Origin: Hymenobacter ginkgonis
GTDB taxonomy: Bacteria > Bacteroidota > Bacteroidia > Cytophagales > Hymenobacteraceae
Direction of reading: 5' to 3'
DNA length: 64,000 nt
Assembly: GCF_009755225.1 (NCBI RefSeq)
Contig: NZ_WQKZ01000005.1
Coordinates: 1 to 64,000 of the forward strand
Positions 1 to 7,583 of the stretch are shown here, piece after piece. The notes under the pieces are model-generated. The model saw nothing but the letters and a program-made list of their open reading frames with translations. It made no database searches and was not told the origin of the DNA. The translations under genes were made by a program, and so were the position numbers. Each line of letters opens with the position of its first letter. Position 1 is the stretch's first letter.

Positions 1-1
1 G

Positions 2-361
2 GTGAGCGCCCAGGGCATCCGCAGCGCGCTCAGTAACTCGGTCTGCCAGGACGAGTGTGCCTTCTTCCTGCTGCCTAACATCTTCACCCCCAACGGCGAC
101 GGCATCAACGACGTGTTTAAGCCCAAGACGGCCAGCGCCATCACGCGCACGCACATCCAGATTTTCAACCGCTGGGGCCGCAAAGTGTACGAAGGCGACC
201 AAGACCCCTACATCAACTGGACCGGCGGCGGCATGGCCGGCGAAAGCGGCACCAGCGGCCTTGTCTCGGGCGGCATTTACTACTACCTGGCCGAGGTGCA
301 GTTTGCCGACGCCGCCAAAACCACCCGCACCTTCAAGGGCTGGGTCGAGCTCGTGCGCTAG
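2..361 (+). CDS. T9SS type B sorting domain protein, 3' end only
   Basis: This is the C-terminal end of a large secreted protein whose start lies before the window. The last ~85 residues show the gliding-motility-associated C-terminal domain: the NIFTPNGDGINDVF motif, then IFNRWGRKVYE, a GGIYYYL strand and a final KGWVELVR. In the family this domain directs export by the type IX secretion system and is removed or anchored at the surface. The domain is nearly the same in design as that of the 1378-residue protein at 17239-21375. The GTG at base 2 is probably internal. The function of the missing N-terminal part cannot be judged. Confidence 0.88.
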   Translation: MSAQGIRSALSNSVCQDECAFFLLPNIFTPNGDGINDVFKPKTASAITRTHIQIFNRWGRKVYEGDQDPYINWTGGGMAGESGTSGLVSGGIYYYLAEVQFADAAKTTRTFKGWVELVR

Positions 362-381
362 TCTCTAAAACTCATTGTTTG

Positions 382-412
382 AAAAAGCCGCTCCTACCAG
401 AGCGGCTTTTTT
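382..412 (+). terminator. intrinsic terminator after the T9SS protein
   Basis: A 12-bp GC-rich stem (382-393 with 100-base-numbered arm 400-411) around a CTACCA loop is followed by a T run. It lies 20 bases after the stop at 361. It also argues against starting fabD at the TTG at 375, because that start would put the hairpin inside the coding region. Confidence 0.85.
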
Positions 413-476
413 AGCTTTAATTTGTTCTTCCCACTGCGAGGGTGGGGTAGTATCCGCTTTAAAGAATTTCGCCGTT

Positions 477-1391
477 TTGACTCCTTCCCACCCCCTTGAG
501 GCCACTACCACGGCCCTGGTTTTTCCGGGCCAGGGCTCGCAATTTCCGGGCATGGCCCGCGAACTGTTTGCGCAAAATGAGGCCGCCCGTGCCTTACTTA
601 TCCAAGCCAACGACATTGTGGGCTTCGAACTGACCAAGCTGCTATTCGAAGGCACCGAAGAAGACCTGCGTCGCACCGACGTGACGCAGCCGGCCGTGTT
701 TGTGCACTCGGTAGCGCAGTTTGTGGCGCAACCCGCGGTGCAGCCCAGCATGGTGGCTGGCCACTCGCTAGGCGAACTCTCGGCCTTAGTGGCGGCTGGG
801 GTGCTGTCTTTTGCCGATGCCCTACCCTTGGTAGTGCGCCGCGCCCAGGCCATGCAAGCGGCCTGCCAGGAGCAGCCCGGCACAATGGCCGCCATTCTGG
901 GCCTAGCCGACGAGGTGGTCGAGCGCATCTGCCAAGAGATTTCGGCGGGTGGTGATGTGGTGGTAGCGGCCAACTACAACTGCCCCGGCCAGCTAGTTAT
1001 TTCGGGCTCAGTGGCGGGCATCAACAAGGCGTGCGAAGCGCTGAAAGCCGCCGGCGCCAAGCGTGCCCTACCCCTGCCCGTGGGCGGCGCCTTCCACTCG
1101 CCGCTGATGCAGTCGGCGCAGGCTGCGCTGGCCGAGGCCATTGAACGCACTGCGTTCTCGCCGGCCCGCTGCCCGGTGTATCAAAACGTGGATGCGGCCC
1201 CGCACAGCGACCCGGCCGAAATCAAAGCCAACCTACTGGCCCAACTCACGGCGCCCGTACGCTGGACGCAGAGCGTGCAAGCCATGTTTCGCGATGGCGC
1301 CACTACCTTCCTAGAGTGCGGCCCCGGCAAAGTGCTGCAAGGCTTAGTGAAGAAAATTGAGCCCACGGCCACCGCTGGTGCGGTAGCCTAG
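477..1391 (+). CDS. fabD: malonyl-CoA:ACP transacylase FabD
   Basis: Transfers malonyl from CoA to acyl carrier protein in type II fatty acid synthesis, in the cytoplasm. The FPGQGSQFPGM motif lies near the N-terminus, the nucleophile Ser is in GHSLGE near residue 96, and the catalytic His is in GGAFHSP near residue 206, matching the E. coli spacing. I chose the TTG at 477 (304 aa), because an upstream start at 375 would cross a terminator hairpin; the exact start is uncertain. The next gene begins 7 bases after this stop, so the two are likely cotranscribed. No other fab genes are nearby. Confidence 0.9.
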   Translation: MTPSHPLEATTTALVFPGQGSQFPGMARELFAQNEAARALLIQANDIVGFELTKLLFEGTEEDLRRTDVTQPAVFVHSVAQFVAQPAVQPSMVAGHSLGELSALVAAGVLSFADALPLVVRRAQAMQAACQEQPGTMAAILGLADEVVERICQEISAGGDVVVAANYNCPGQLVISGSVAGINKACEALKAAGAKRALPLPVGGAFHSPLMQSAQAALAEAIERTAFSPARCPVYQNVDAAPHSDPAEIKANLLAQLTAPVRWTQSVQAMFRDGATTFLECGPGKVLQGLVKKIEPTATAGAVA

Positions 1392-1398
1392 GTACGCA

Positions 1399-2652
1399 GT
1401 GGCCAGCTTACCGCCCCGCATCGGCTACGGCTGGCTGGTGTTGGTAGCCAGCCTGGTAGCGCTGGCGCTATACGGCTACGCCACCAGCACCGGCCTGGCC
1501 CTGACTAGCGACAGTTACCACTACCTCTACGCTGCCGAAACGCTGCGGCAGAAGGGCCAACTTTTAATGCCCCATGGCGAACCGATGCGCGCGTGGCCGC
1601 CACTGTTCCCGGTGGTACTCAGCTTGATAGGCGAGCCCAGCTCGGTGCGTTGGCTCAATGGCGCAGCTTTGGTGGGCGCGCTAGCGGCTTGGTGTGCGGT
1701 AGGACGAGAATTGCTGCCGGCCAGTCGGCGGTGGGGGCTACCGTTGCTGCTGGCTTTGGGTAGCCCAACGCTGGTAGTGAGCAAGTTTATCTGGTCCGAA
1801 CCGTTGTTCAACCTGTTGTGGGCCAGCTATTTTTTGGTGTTATTAGCCTGGCTGCGGCACGGCGGATGGCGCCTAGGCATACTGGCTACGCTGCTAGGGG
1901 CCGTGCTGCCCTTCCAGCGGATAGCCGGCTTGTTCTTAGTGATGGGGGTAGGGGTGGGGCTGCTGTGGCCTGGTACGGCGCGGCTGGTGCGGCCGCGCCG
2001 TTGGGCGCAGCTAGCGCACGTAGCCGCCGCCGCAATAGGCATCCTGCTGTGGCAACTGCGCGGCGAGCTACAATCGGCGCTGGCTAGCCGGGCCGGGCTG
2101 GCTTACACCTACACCAACCCCCTTCAAATACTAAGCGAATATGGCTTTGTATTAGGCCGTTGGCTGGGGCCGCTACCGGTCCCGTCCCTCACCGCAGTGC
2201 CGATAGTAGCTTGGGTAGCAGTGCTGGTAGCGTTACTAGGTTTGCTGTGGCCCCGGCTGGCCACTAGCCACGGCACTCCTGCAACTAACGGCAGCAACGC
2301 GCTCGCAAGTGCCCGCATCTTGCTTGCCGGACTGGTACTGACAGTGGTTATTTTAACGGCTTCGGCCACTTATGGGCGTACTGGTAGCGGCTTGTTTGAG
2401 GCCGAGCGCTACCTCACACCCTTATACCCGCCGGTGGTACTGCTGGTGCTCTTGGCTTGGCCTGCCAATGTGCGCTGGGCGGCTAAAGTTGGCCCCTATT
2501 TACTGGTGGCGTGGGTGCTATACCAGGGCGTTCGGGCGGGCCACAACGCGCAGCAATTGCGCAGCATACCCGCTGCGGATATGCACATTCATCGGCATTT
2601 TTCGCTGCCCGAGCCGGCGGCACTATTGCCCATGCCAGGTCTGCACCGGTAG
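1399..2652 (+). CDS. GT-C type multi-span membrane protein, probable glycosyltransferase
   Basis: A 417-residue protein with about ten hydrophobic segments and a short first extracytoplasmic loop carrying TSDSYHY, where GT-C glycosyltransferases (PMT/ArnT/RgtA-like) keep an acidic catalytic residue. Such enzymes move a sugar from a polyprenyl-phosphate donor onto a lipid or protein outside the inner membrane. The donor and acceptor cannot be told from sequence. It starts with GTG 7 bases after fabD. Its 3' end overlaps the 3' end of folK on the other strand by 30 bp. Two similar membrane proteins lie at 51865 and 53406. Confidence 0.65.
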   Translation: MASLPPRIGYGWLVLVASLVALALYGYATSTGLALTSDSYHYLYAAETLRQKGQLLMPHGEPMRAWPPLFPVVLSLIGEPSSVRWLNGAALVGALAAWCAVGRELLPASRRWGLPLLLALGSPTLVVSKFIWSEPLFNLLWASYFLVLLAWLRHGGWRLGILATLLGAVLPFQRIAGLFLVMGVGVGLLWPGTARLVRPRRWAQLAHVAAAAIGILLWQLRGELQSALASRAGLAYTYTNPLQILSEYGFVLGRWLGPLPVPSLTAVPIVAWVAVLVALLGLLWPRLATSHGTPATNGSNALASARILLAGLVLTVVILTASATYGRTGSGLFEAERYLTPLYPPVVLLVLLAWPANVRWAAKVGPYLLVAWVLYQGVRAGHNAQQLRSIPAADMHIHRHFSLPEPAALLPMPGLHR

Positions 2653-3117
2653 CACATCGGGGCAGGCGGCCAGCAGCGCCGCTACCGTTTGGTGAAGCTG
2701 CGGGTGCACCAACTGCGGCGCTATTTCGGCCAGTGGCACCAGCGCAAAACGCCGGGCCGGCAGCGCTGGGTGCGGCACCGTAAGCGTGGGCAGTGCCAGT
2801 ATTTCAGCTCCATACAGCAGAATATCCACGTCGAGCGTGCGACTGCCCCAGCGCACTAACCGTTCGCGGCCCTGCCGCTGTTCAGTGGCCAAGCAGGCCG
2901 CCAATAGGGCGAGGGGGGGTAGGGAAGTTTCGAGGGCCAGCACTTGGTTGAGGAAGGCTGGTTGGTCCTCTACGCCCCAGGCAGCCGTTTCATAAATGCC
3001 GGACGCGGCAACTACGCGGCCGGCCGTGGCCGCTAGGTTTTGGCGCGCCTCGGCCAGGTAGCCGGCTCGGTCGCCCAGGTTACTGCCAAGTAATAAGTAG
3101 GCGACGGTGCTGGCCAT
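2623..3117 (-). CDS. folK: 6-hydroxymethyl-7,8-dihydropterin pyrophosphokinase FolK
   Basis: Transfers pyrophosphate from ATP to hydroxymethyl-dihydropterin in folate synthesis. The N-terminus shows LLLGSNLGDR, and the family signature WGSRTLDVDILLYG is complete near residues 89-102. At 164 residues it has the usual length. Its ATG overlaps the TGA of the upstream alpha/beta hydrolase (ATGA), so translation of the two is probably coupled. The stop overlaps the convergent GT-C gene. Confidence 0.95.
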   Translation of the reverse strand: MASTVAYLLLGSNLGDRAGYLAEARQNLAATAGRVVAASGIYETAAWGVEDQPAFLNQVLALETSLPPLALLAACLATEQRQGRERLVRWGSRTLDVDILLYGAEILALPTLTVPHPALPARRFALVPLAEIAPQLVHPQLHQTVAALLAACPDVLPVQTWHGQ

Positions 3118-3971
3118 CAGTGCCGAACAAAGAAATCGGCCGTGCGCTCGGCAATGAGGCGAGCGGGCGCGGGCAAGTCGGAATTAGTCCACGGATGGGC
3201 GCCGCCAAACATATGCCCCGCGCCGGGCACTACGAGCAGCTCTGCCGTGGGCTGGCCGGCTTGCAGCTCATAAACGGCCGCCAGCGGCACCGTTTCGTCT
3301 TGGTCGCCGTGGATGAGCATCACCGGCTGGCGCAGGCCAGGCATCAGTTGCGGCAAGTCGAGGCGGGAACGATTGGCAAAGTAATTTTCGGCAATTTGGT
3401 AGTACATAGGTAATTGCTGGCCAGTACGCGTGTTGGGCACGTAGAGGACGCCCTCGCGCTGCCACTGAGCCAGCACTTCGGCGGGCCAGCGCGGGTATAG
3501 GTTGGCCACGGCAGCCCAGGCCGCTACAGCCTGCACGCGCGGGTCTTCGGCGGCCTTCAACAGCACCAGGGCGCCACCGCGGCTGTGGCCCACCAAGTAC
3601 ACTCGGCCCAGGTCTAGCTGGGCGGGTGGGAGGGGGGTAGCACCGGGAGTATGCAGGGCATCAAGCAACTGGCCGAGGTCGTCCAATTCTAGGCTGAAAT
3701 TATTTTGGCCGAATGCCTCCAAGTCCTCCAAATCGCCGGTGCCGCCTACCACCACGCCGTTGTGCGAGAGGTTGAGCTTAACGAACACGAACCCCCGCTC
3801 GGCAAAAAAACGTGCCAATAACCCGAAGTGACCCCAATCTTTAAACCCCTTGAAACCGTGCACGAACACCACTACGGGCAGCGGCTGAGCACTGGGCAGA
3901 TAGGTGGCATCGGCGGCAAACGGGCGCCCGTGCCCGGCCCCGGTTAGGATAAAGTCAACAGTAGTGAGCAT
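3117..3971 (-). CDS. alpha/beta hydrolase, dienelactone hydrolase/lipase-like
   Basis: A 284-residue cytoplasmic hydrolase with no signal peptide. It has an oxyanion-hole HGFKGFKDW motif near residue 40, the nucleophile elbow GHSRGGA near residue 126, the acid in HGDQDETVP and the His in GAGHMFGG, so the catalytic triad is complete. The substrate is unknown. I use the ATG at 3971, because a longer in-frame extension would run through the divergent polyprenyl synthase gene. Transcribed together with folK through a one-base stop/start overlap. Confidence 0.85.
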   Translation of the reverse strand: MLTTVDFILTGAGHGRPFAADATYLPSAQPLPVVVFVHGFKGFKDWGHFGLLARFFAERGFVFVKLNLSHNGVVVGGTGDLEDLEAFGQNNFSLELDDLGQLLDALHTPGATPLPPAQLDLGRVYLVGHSRGGALVLLKAAEDPRVQAVAAWAAVANLYPRWPAEVLAQWQREGVLYVPNTRTGQQLPMYYQIAENYFANRSRLDLPQLMPGLRQPVMLIHGDQDETVPLAAVYELQAGQPTAELLVVPGAGHMFGGAHPWTNSDLPAPARLIAERTADFFVRH

Positions 3972-4019
3972 GTGGCTAAGGTAGGGAGTGCGGCCCAGCC
4001 GCCGTATCATTGCGCCCGC

Positions 4020-5009
4020 ATGGCAAATCCGCTCGACCACATTCAGGCCCCTATTGCTGCCGAGATGGCCGAGTTCGAAGTCAAGTTCCGGCAGTCGATG
4101 CAGACCAAGGTGCTGCTGCTCGATAAAATCATGGGGTACATCGTGCGGCGCAAGGGCAAGCAGGTGCGGCCGATGTTCGTTTTCCTCACCGCTCGCACCA
4201 CCGCCGCCGACCCCGCCGGCCCACTGCCCGAGGCTGTGTTTCGCGGCGCGGCGCTTATCGAGTTGCTGCACACAGCCACACTTGTTCACGACGATGTGGT
4301 GGACGAAAGCAATTACCGGCGCGGCTTTTTTTCCATCAACGCCCTGTGGAAGAATAAAATAGCCGTGTTAGTGGGTGATTATCTGCTGAGCCGTGGCCTG
4401 CTGCTATCACTCGAAAACGACGATTTCACGCTGCTCAAAATCGTGAGCAACGCCGTGAAAGAGCTCAGCGAAGGCGAGTTGCTGCAAATCGAGAAAGCGC
4501 GCAAGCTTGACATCACGGAGGATATTTACTTCGATATTATTCGCCAGAAAACTGCTTCGCTCATTGCCTCCTGTACGGCCGTGGGGGCGGCCGCTTCGGG
4601 CGCCGATGTTGAAACCATCGAGCGAGCCCGCCTTTTTGGCGAGAAAGTAGGCATGGCGTTCCAGATAAAGGACGATTTGTTTGACTACGGCACCGCCGAA
4701 ATTGGCAAGCCGGTGGGCATCGACATTAAGGAAAAAAAGATGACTCTACCCCTCATCTACGCCTTGCAGCAGGCCAGCTGGCTCGATAAGCGCCGCGTCA
4801 TCTACAACGTGAAGAACAACGCTGGCCACCGCGACCGCGTGCAGCAGGTTATCGACTTCGTGAAGCTTTCGGGCGGCCTCGACTACGCCGTGCGCACCAT
4901 GGAGCGCTACCGCGACGAGGCGCTGGCCATCCTGCACACTTTCCCCGACTCGGCGGCCCGCACCTCGCTCGAAGCGCTGATAAACTACACGATAGAGCGC
5001 GAAAAATAG
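4020..5009 (+). CDS. trans-polyprenyl diphosphate synthase
   Basis: Builds long-chain isoprenoid diphosphates from IPP and an allylic primer, for example the side chain of menaquinone. The first aspartate-rich motif DDVVDE is near residue 91 and the second, DDLFD, near residue 218; both bind Mg-diphosphate. The RRKGKQVRPM segment is also typical of the family. The ATG at 4020 (329 aa) starts the conserved region; an upstream TTG at 3972 would overlap the divergent promoter space. Product chain length cannot be assigned from sequence alone. Confidence 0.92.
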   Translation: MANPLDHIQAPIAAEMAEFEVKFRQSMQTKVLLLDKIMGYIVRRKGKQVRPMFVFLTARTTAADPAGPLPEAVFRGAALIELLHTATLVHDDVVDESNYRRGFFSINALWKNKIAVLVGDYLLSRGLLLSLENDDFTLLKIVSNAVKELSEGELLQIEKARKLDITEDIYFDIIRQKTASLIASCTAVGAAASGADVETIERARLFGEKVGMAFQIKDDLFDYGTAEIGKPVGIDIKEKKMTLPLIYALQQASWLDKRRVIYNVKNNAGHRDRVQQVIDFVKLSGGLDYAVRTMERYRDEALAILHTFPDSAARTSLEALINYTIEREK

Positions 5010-5020
5010 CCGCTGGCCAG

Positions 5021-5410
5021 CTACGGCTTGCGCCGCCGCAGTAGATAATCGGTGCCGCTAAAAATTTTGAAGGTGCCGCTGGAGGTTTCGCCCGAGCTGT
5101 ATTGCCGGCTGCTCATGCCCACGTATTCCCAGCCTCGGCCAGTGAGGTAATTAAGCGCTAGCATAGCTCTACGCAGGTTTTGCACGGCTACGAATTCCTT
5201 TTCTAGTTCGGTGACTGGGGCTTGCTTGCCGAGTTCTTTCAACTGCCCATAATCCAGCAAAGCGCTCCCGCCATTGACGGTAACCAGCGTCACGTACTCA
5301 TACTGCCCCGCGGAGGGCAGTGCCGCCGCACCAACTTCTTGCGCAAAAGTCGGGCTAGCCAGCGCAAGTAGCCCACTAAGAAGAAATAAGCGAAGCACTG
5401 ACAGAGACAA
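5021..5410 (-). CDS. small exported protein of unknown function
   Basis: A protein of 129 residues, or 125 if translation starts at the GTG at 5398 rather than the TTG at 5410. It has a clear signal peptide ending ASPTFAQ, so the mature protein would begin with Gln. The body is a short alpha/beta region with a GWEYVGMSSRQ stretch. It resembles in size and layout the exported protein at 51528-51860, which also ends in a short beta-strand (GYTLQS then LLF). The 150 bases upstream are AT-richer and probably hold its promoter. Function not recognised. Confidence 0.6.
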   Translation of the reverse strand: MSLSVLRLFLLSGLLALASPTFAQEVGAAALPSAGQYEYVTLVTVNGGSALLDYGQLKELGKQAPVTELEKEFVAVQNLRRAMLALNYLTGRGWEYVGMSSRQYSSGETSSGTFKIFSGTDYLLRRRKP

Positions 5411-5564
5411 GTTAAAAGTTATCGCGAGGATAAACTTGTTACTAATTAATTGTTTGTTAACGAGGTGGTTGAATAAAGTATTGCGTTAGAAATGCGTGCT
5501 TCTCGCTTTGAGATTAATCTGAGTTGGGAAATAGTAGCGCTTGCGGCTGCTGAAACCTAGCGCA

Positions 5565-6242
5565 CTATCTGCCGAGTATCAGCATGGGGTCGGGGCACAG
5601 CGCCGCCCAATACTCCCGTTCGCTAGGCGGGGCTACCCCCGGAAAATCGCCCCAGCGCCCTTGCATATCGGCGATGAGCTGGAAGTGCAGGTGCGGCGGC
5701 CAGTCGCCATTCTCGGGGTAGGGGCCAACGTGGGCAATAACTTGGCCTTGCGCAATGGCTTGCCCCACGTGCAGCCCGGCCAAGTCGGTGCGGGTAAGGT
5801 GGCCGTAGAGGCTGTAGAACGTGACCCCTTCAAGCTCGTGCTGCAACAGCAGGGTAGGGCCGTAGTCGCCGAAGTTATTGTTATCAGCCAAGCTGTGCAC
5901 TCGGGCGGGCAGCGGCGCGGCCACGGGCGTGCCGGCCGGCACCCACACATCCACGCCTAGGTGCAGCGAGCGCGGCTCGGTGGCAGCGTCGAAGTGGGGG
6001 CTGCGGCGGTAAATAACACGGGTTTCGAGGTAGCCGCCGATGCCAGTGCTGGCGTGCTGCTCGGCTAGCATCGCAGCTACTACTTCTGTAAAAAAGGCGG
6101 TGTCGCGCAGGCGCTCGGGGTGAGCCAGGCGCGGGTTGGCCGCCGTAAAATCGAGGGGTACCACGTTGGCGCCGGTTAGCTGGGGCAGCACCGGGCTAAA
6201 CGAAGCGCGGTGCCGGGCCAGAAGCGTAGAAAGTTCAGCCAT
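5565..6242 (-). CDS. M23 (LytM) family metallopeptidase lacking a signal peptide
   Basis: A 225-residue protein with a complete LytM zinc site: HLGVDVW (His and Asp ligands) near residues 93-99, YGHL, and the HLHFQL motif near residues 183-188. Members normally cut peptidoglycan cross-links outside the cytoplasm. This one begins MAELSTLLARHRASF with no hydrophobic export signal, so it may act in the cytoplasm or on another substrate. Proteins of this length are seen in other Bacteroidota. The start ATG has no better alternative. It is flanked by unrelated genes. Confidence 0.85.
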   Translation of the reverse strand: MAELSTLLARHRASFSPVLPQLTGANVVPLDFTAANPRLAHPERLRDTAFFTEVVAAMLAEQHASTGIGGYLETRVIYRRSPHFDAATEPRSLHLGVDVWVPAGTPVAAPLPARVHSLADNNNFGDYGPTLLLQHELEGVTFYSLYGHLTRTDLAGLHVGQAIAQGQVIAHVGPYPENGDWPPHLHFQLIADMQGRWGDFPGVAPPSEREYWAALCPDPMLILGR

Positions 6243-6322
6243 TATGAAACGAAGCTAAGCGGCAGTAGGTAAATAGCCCTACCCCCTCGCCGGTACGCTA
6301 CCCGTACCCGCGCCGGCCGCCG

Positions 6323-6330
6323 TAAATTTG
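6323..6330 (+). promoter_or_regulatory. -7 element TAAATTTG
   Basis: An exact match to the Bacteroidota sigma-A -7 element TAnnTTTG, 24 bases before the ATG of the reductase gene at 6355. No clear TTG -33 element is seen at the usual spacing. Confidence 0.55.
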
Positions 6331-6354
6331 CGCTTTCTACACTAGTTTATCCCC

Positions 6355-7452
6355 ATGTCGTCATACCTGACGCTTACCGTCGTTGCCCTCACCCAGGAAA
6401 CACCTGATACCGTCACCATTCATTTTGAGCGGCCCGACCGCCAAAAGGTACCCAGCAAGCCCGGTCAGTTTCTGACCATTTTGGTGCCCTGCGGCCCGGC
6501 CGGCAGCCGGCCCGAGCGCCGCGCCTACTCGCTCAGCAGCACGCCCACCGAGGCGCCGCGCCTGTCCGTGACCGTAAAGCGCGTGTTGGGCGGCTTGGTA
6601 AGTAATTATCTGCTTGATAACGCGCGCGTAGGCCAGCAATATGAAGTGCTGCCGCCTACCGGCAACTTCGTGGTGCAGCCCAGCCCCAAGGCGGCCCGCT
6701 CGCTGGTGCTCGTCGGGGCTGGCTCGGGCATTACGCCCCTCATGAGCATGCTCAAGGCCGTGGTGGCCGAGGAGCCGCAAAGCCACGTGCTGCTTATTTA
6801 TGGCAACCGCAACGAGGAATCCGTCATTTTTCAAAAGCAGCTAACTGAGCTGGAAGCCAGCAGCCGCGGCCGCTTGCAGGTCGAGCACGTGTACAGCCAG
6901 CCGCTGCACGCGGCCGGCCCACACCAGCACACGGGGCGCCTCAACCGCACCACCCTGCTGCGGATACTGGAGCAGCGCCACCAGTTTCCGGCCCCGCAAG
7001 CCGAGTACTACATCTGCGGCCCCGAGGGCCTGATGACCGAAGCCCAGGCCGCCCTCGAACTCCTGAGTGTGCCTACCAGCCGTATCCGCCGCGAGAGCTT
7101 TGTGGCCGCCGCCGACGCGGCCGAAGCCGGCGATGCGCACGGCGATGCCCTGGCCGGCGCCAGCGACGGTGCGGTAGTCAACCGCACGGTCACTATCCAG
7201 TACGAGGGCAGCGAATATATTTTGGAAGTGCCCGCCAACCAGACGATTCTGGATGCCGCGCTCGACCAGGATATTGACCTGCCGTACTCGTGCCAGGCGG
7301 GCCTGTGCACCGCCTGCCGGGGCAAGTGCCTCTCGGGTAAAGTGCATCTCGACGAGCGCGAAGGCCTCTCCGACGCCGAACTGGCCAAGGGCTACATCCT
7401 CACGTGCGTGGCCCACCCGCTCACGGCCGACGTAGTAATTGAGATTGACTAA
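6355..7452 (+). CDS. PaaE-type flavin/2Fe-2S oxidoreductase
   Basis: A 365-residue electron-transfer protein with three modules. The FAD domain shows RRAYSLSSTP near residue 60. The NAD(P) domain shows VGAGSGITPLMSM near residue 122. The C-terminal plant-type 2Fe-2S domain shows SCQAGLCTACRGKC, with the fourth Cys in TCVAHP. Similar proteins pass electrons from NADPH to a diiron oxygenase, as PaaE does for phenylacetyl-CoA epoxidase. No paaABCD oxygenase genes are present here, so the partner is unknown. An Ala/Gly-rich linker separates the last two domains. Confidence 0.88.
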   Translation: MSSYLTLTVVALTQETPDTVTIHFERPDRQKVPSKPGQFLTILVPCGPAGSRPERRAYSLSSTPTEAPRLSVTVKRVLGGLVSNYLLDNARVGQQYEVLPPTGNFVVQPSPKAARSLVLVGAGSGITPLMSMLKAVVAEEPQSHVLLIYGNRNEESVIFQKQLTELEASSRGRLQVEHVYSQPLHAAGPHQHTGRLNRTTLLRILEQRHQFPAPQAEYYICGPEGLMTEAQAALELLSVPTSRIRRESFVAAADAAEAGDAHGDALAGASDGAVVNRTVTIQYEGSEYILEVPANQTILDAALDQDIDLPYSCQAGLCTACRGKCLSGKVHLDEREGLSDAELAKGYILTCVAHPLTADVVIEID

Positions 7453-7583
7453 GGAGCGTTGCGAAGTTGGGAGGGGGGTAGGAAAAGCTGGCCAGCGACT
7501 AGGGCAGTTATTCGCTTACTTGTGCGCTTATCTCGAAACTTACACCCATCTATCCAACTTTCAGTTACGTATCTTTATTTCCT

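Noticed and set aside
375..476. N-terminal extension of fabD from the TTG at 375.
   Set aside because: It would cross the terminator hairpin at 382-412 and adds residues not seen in the family.
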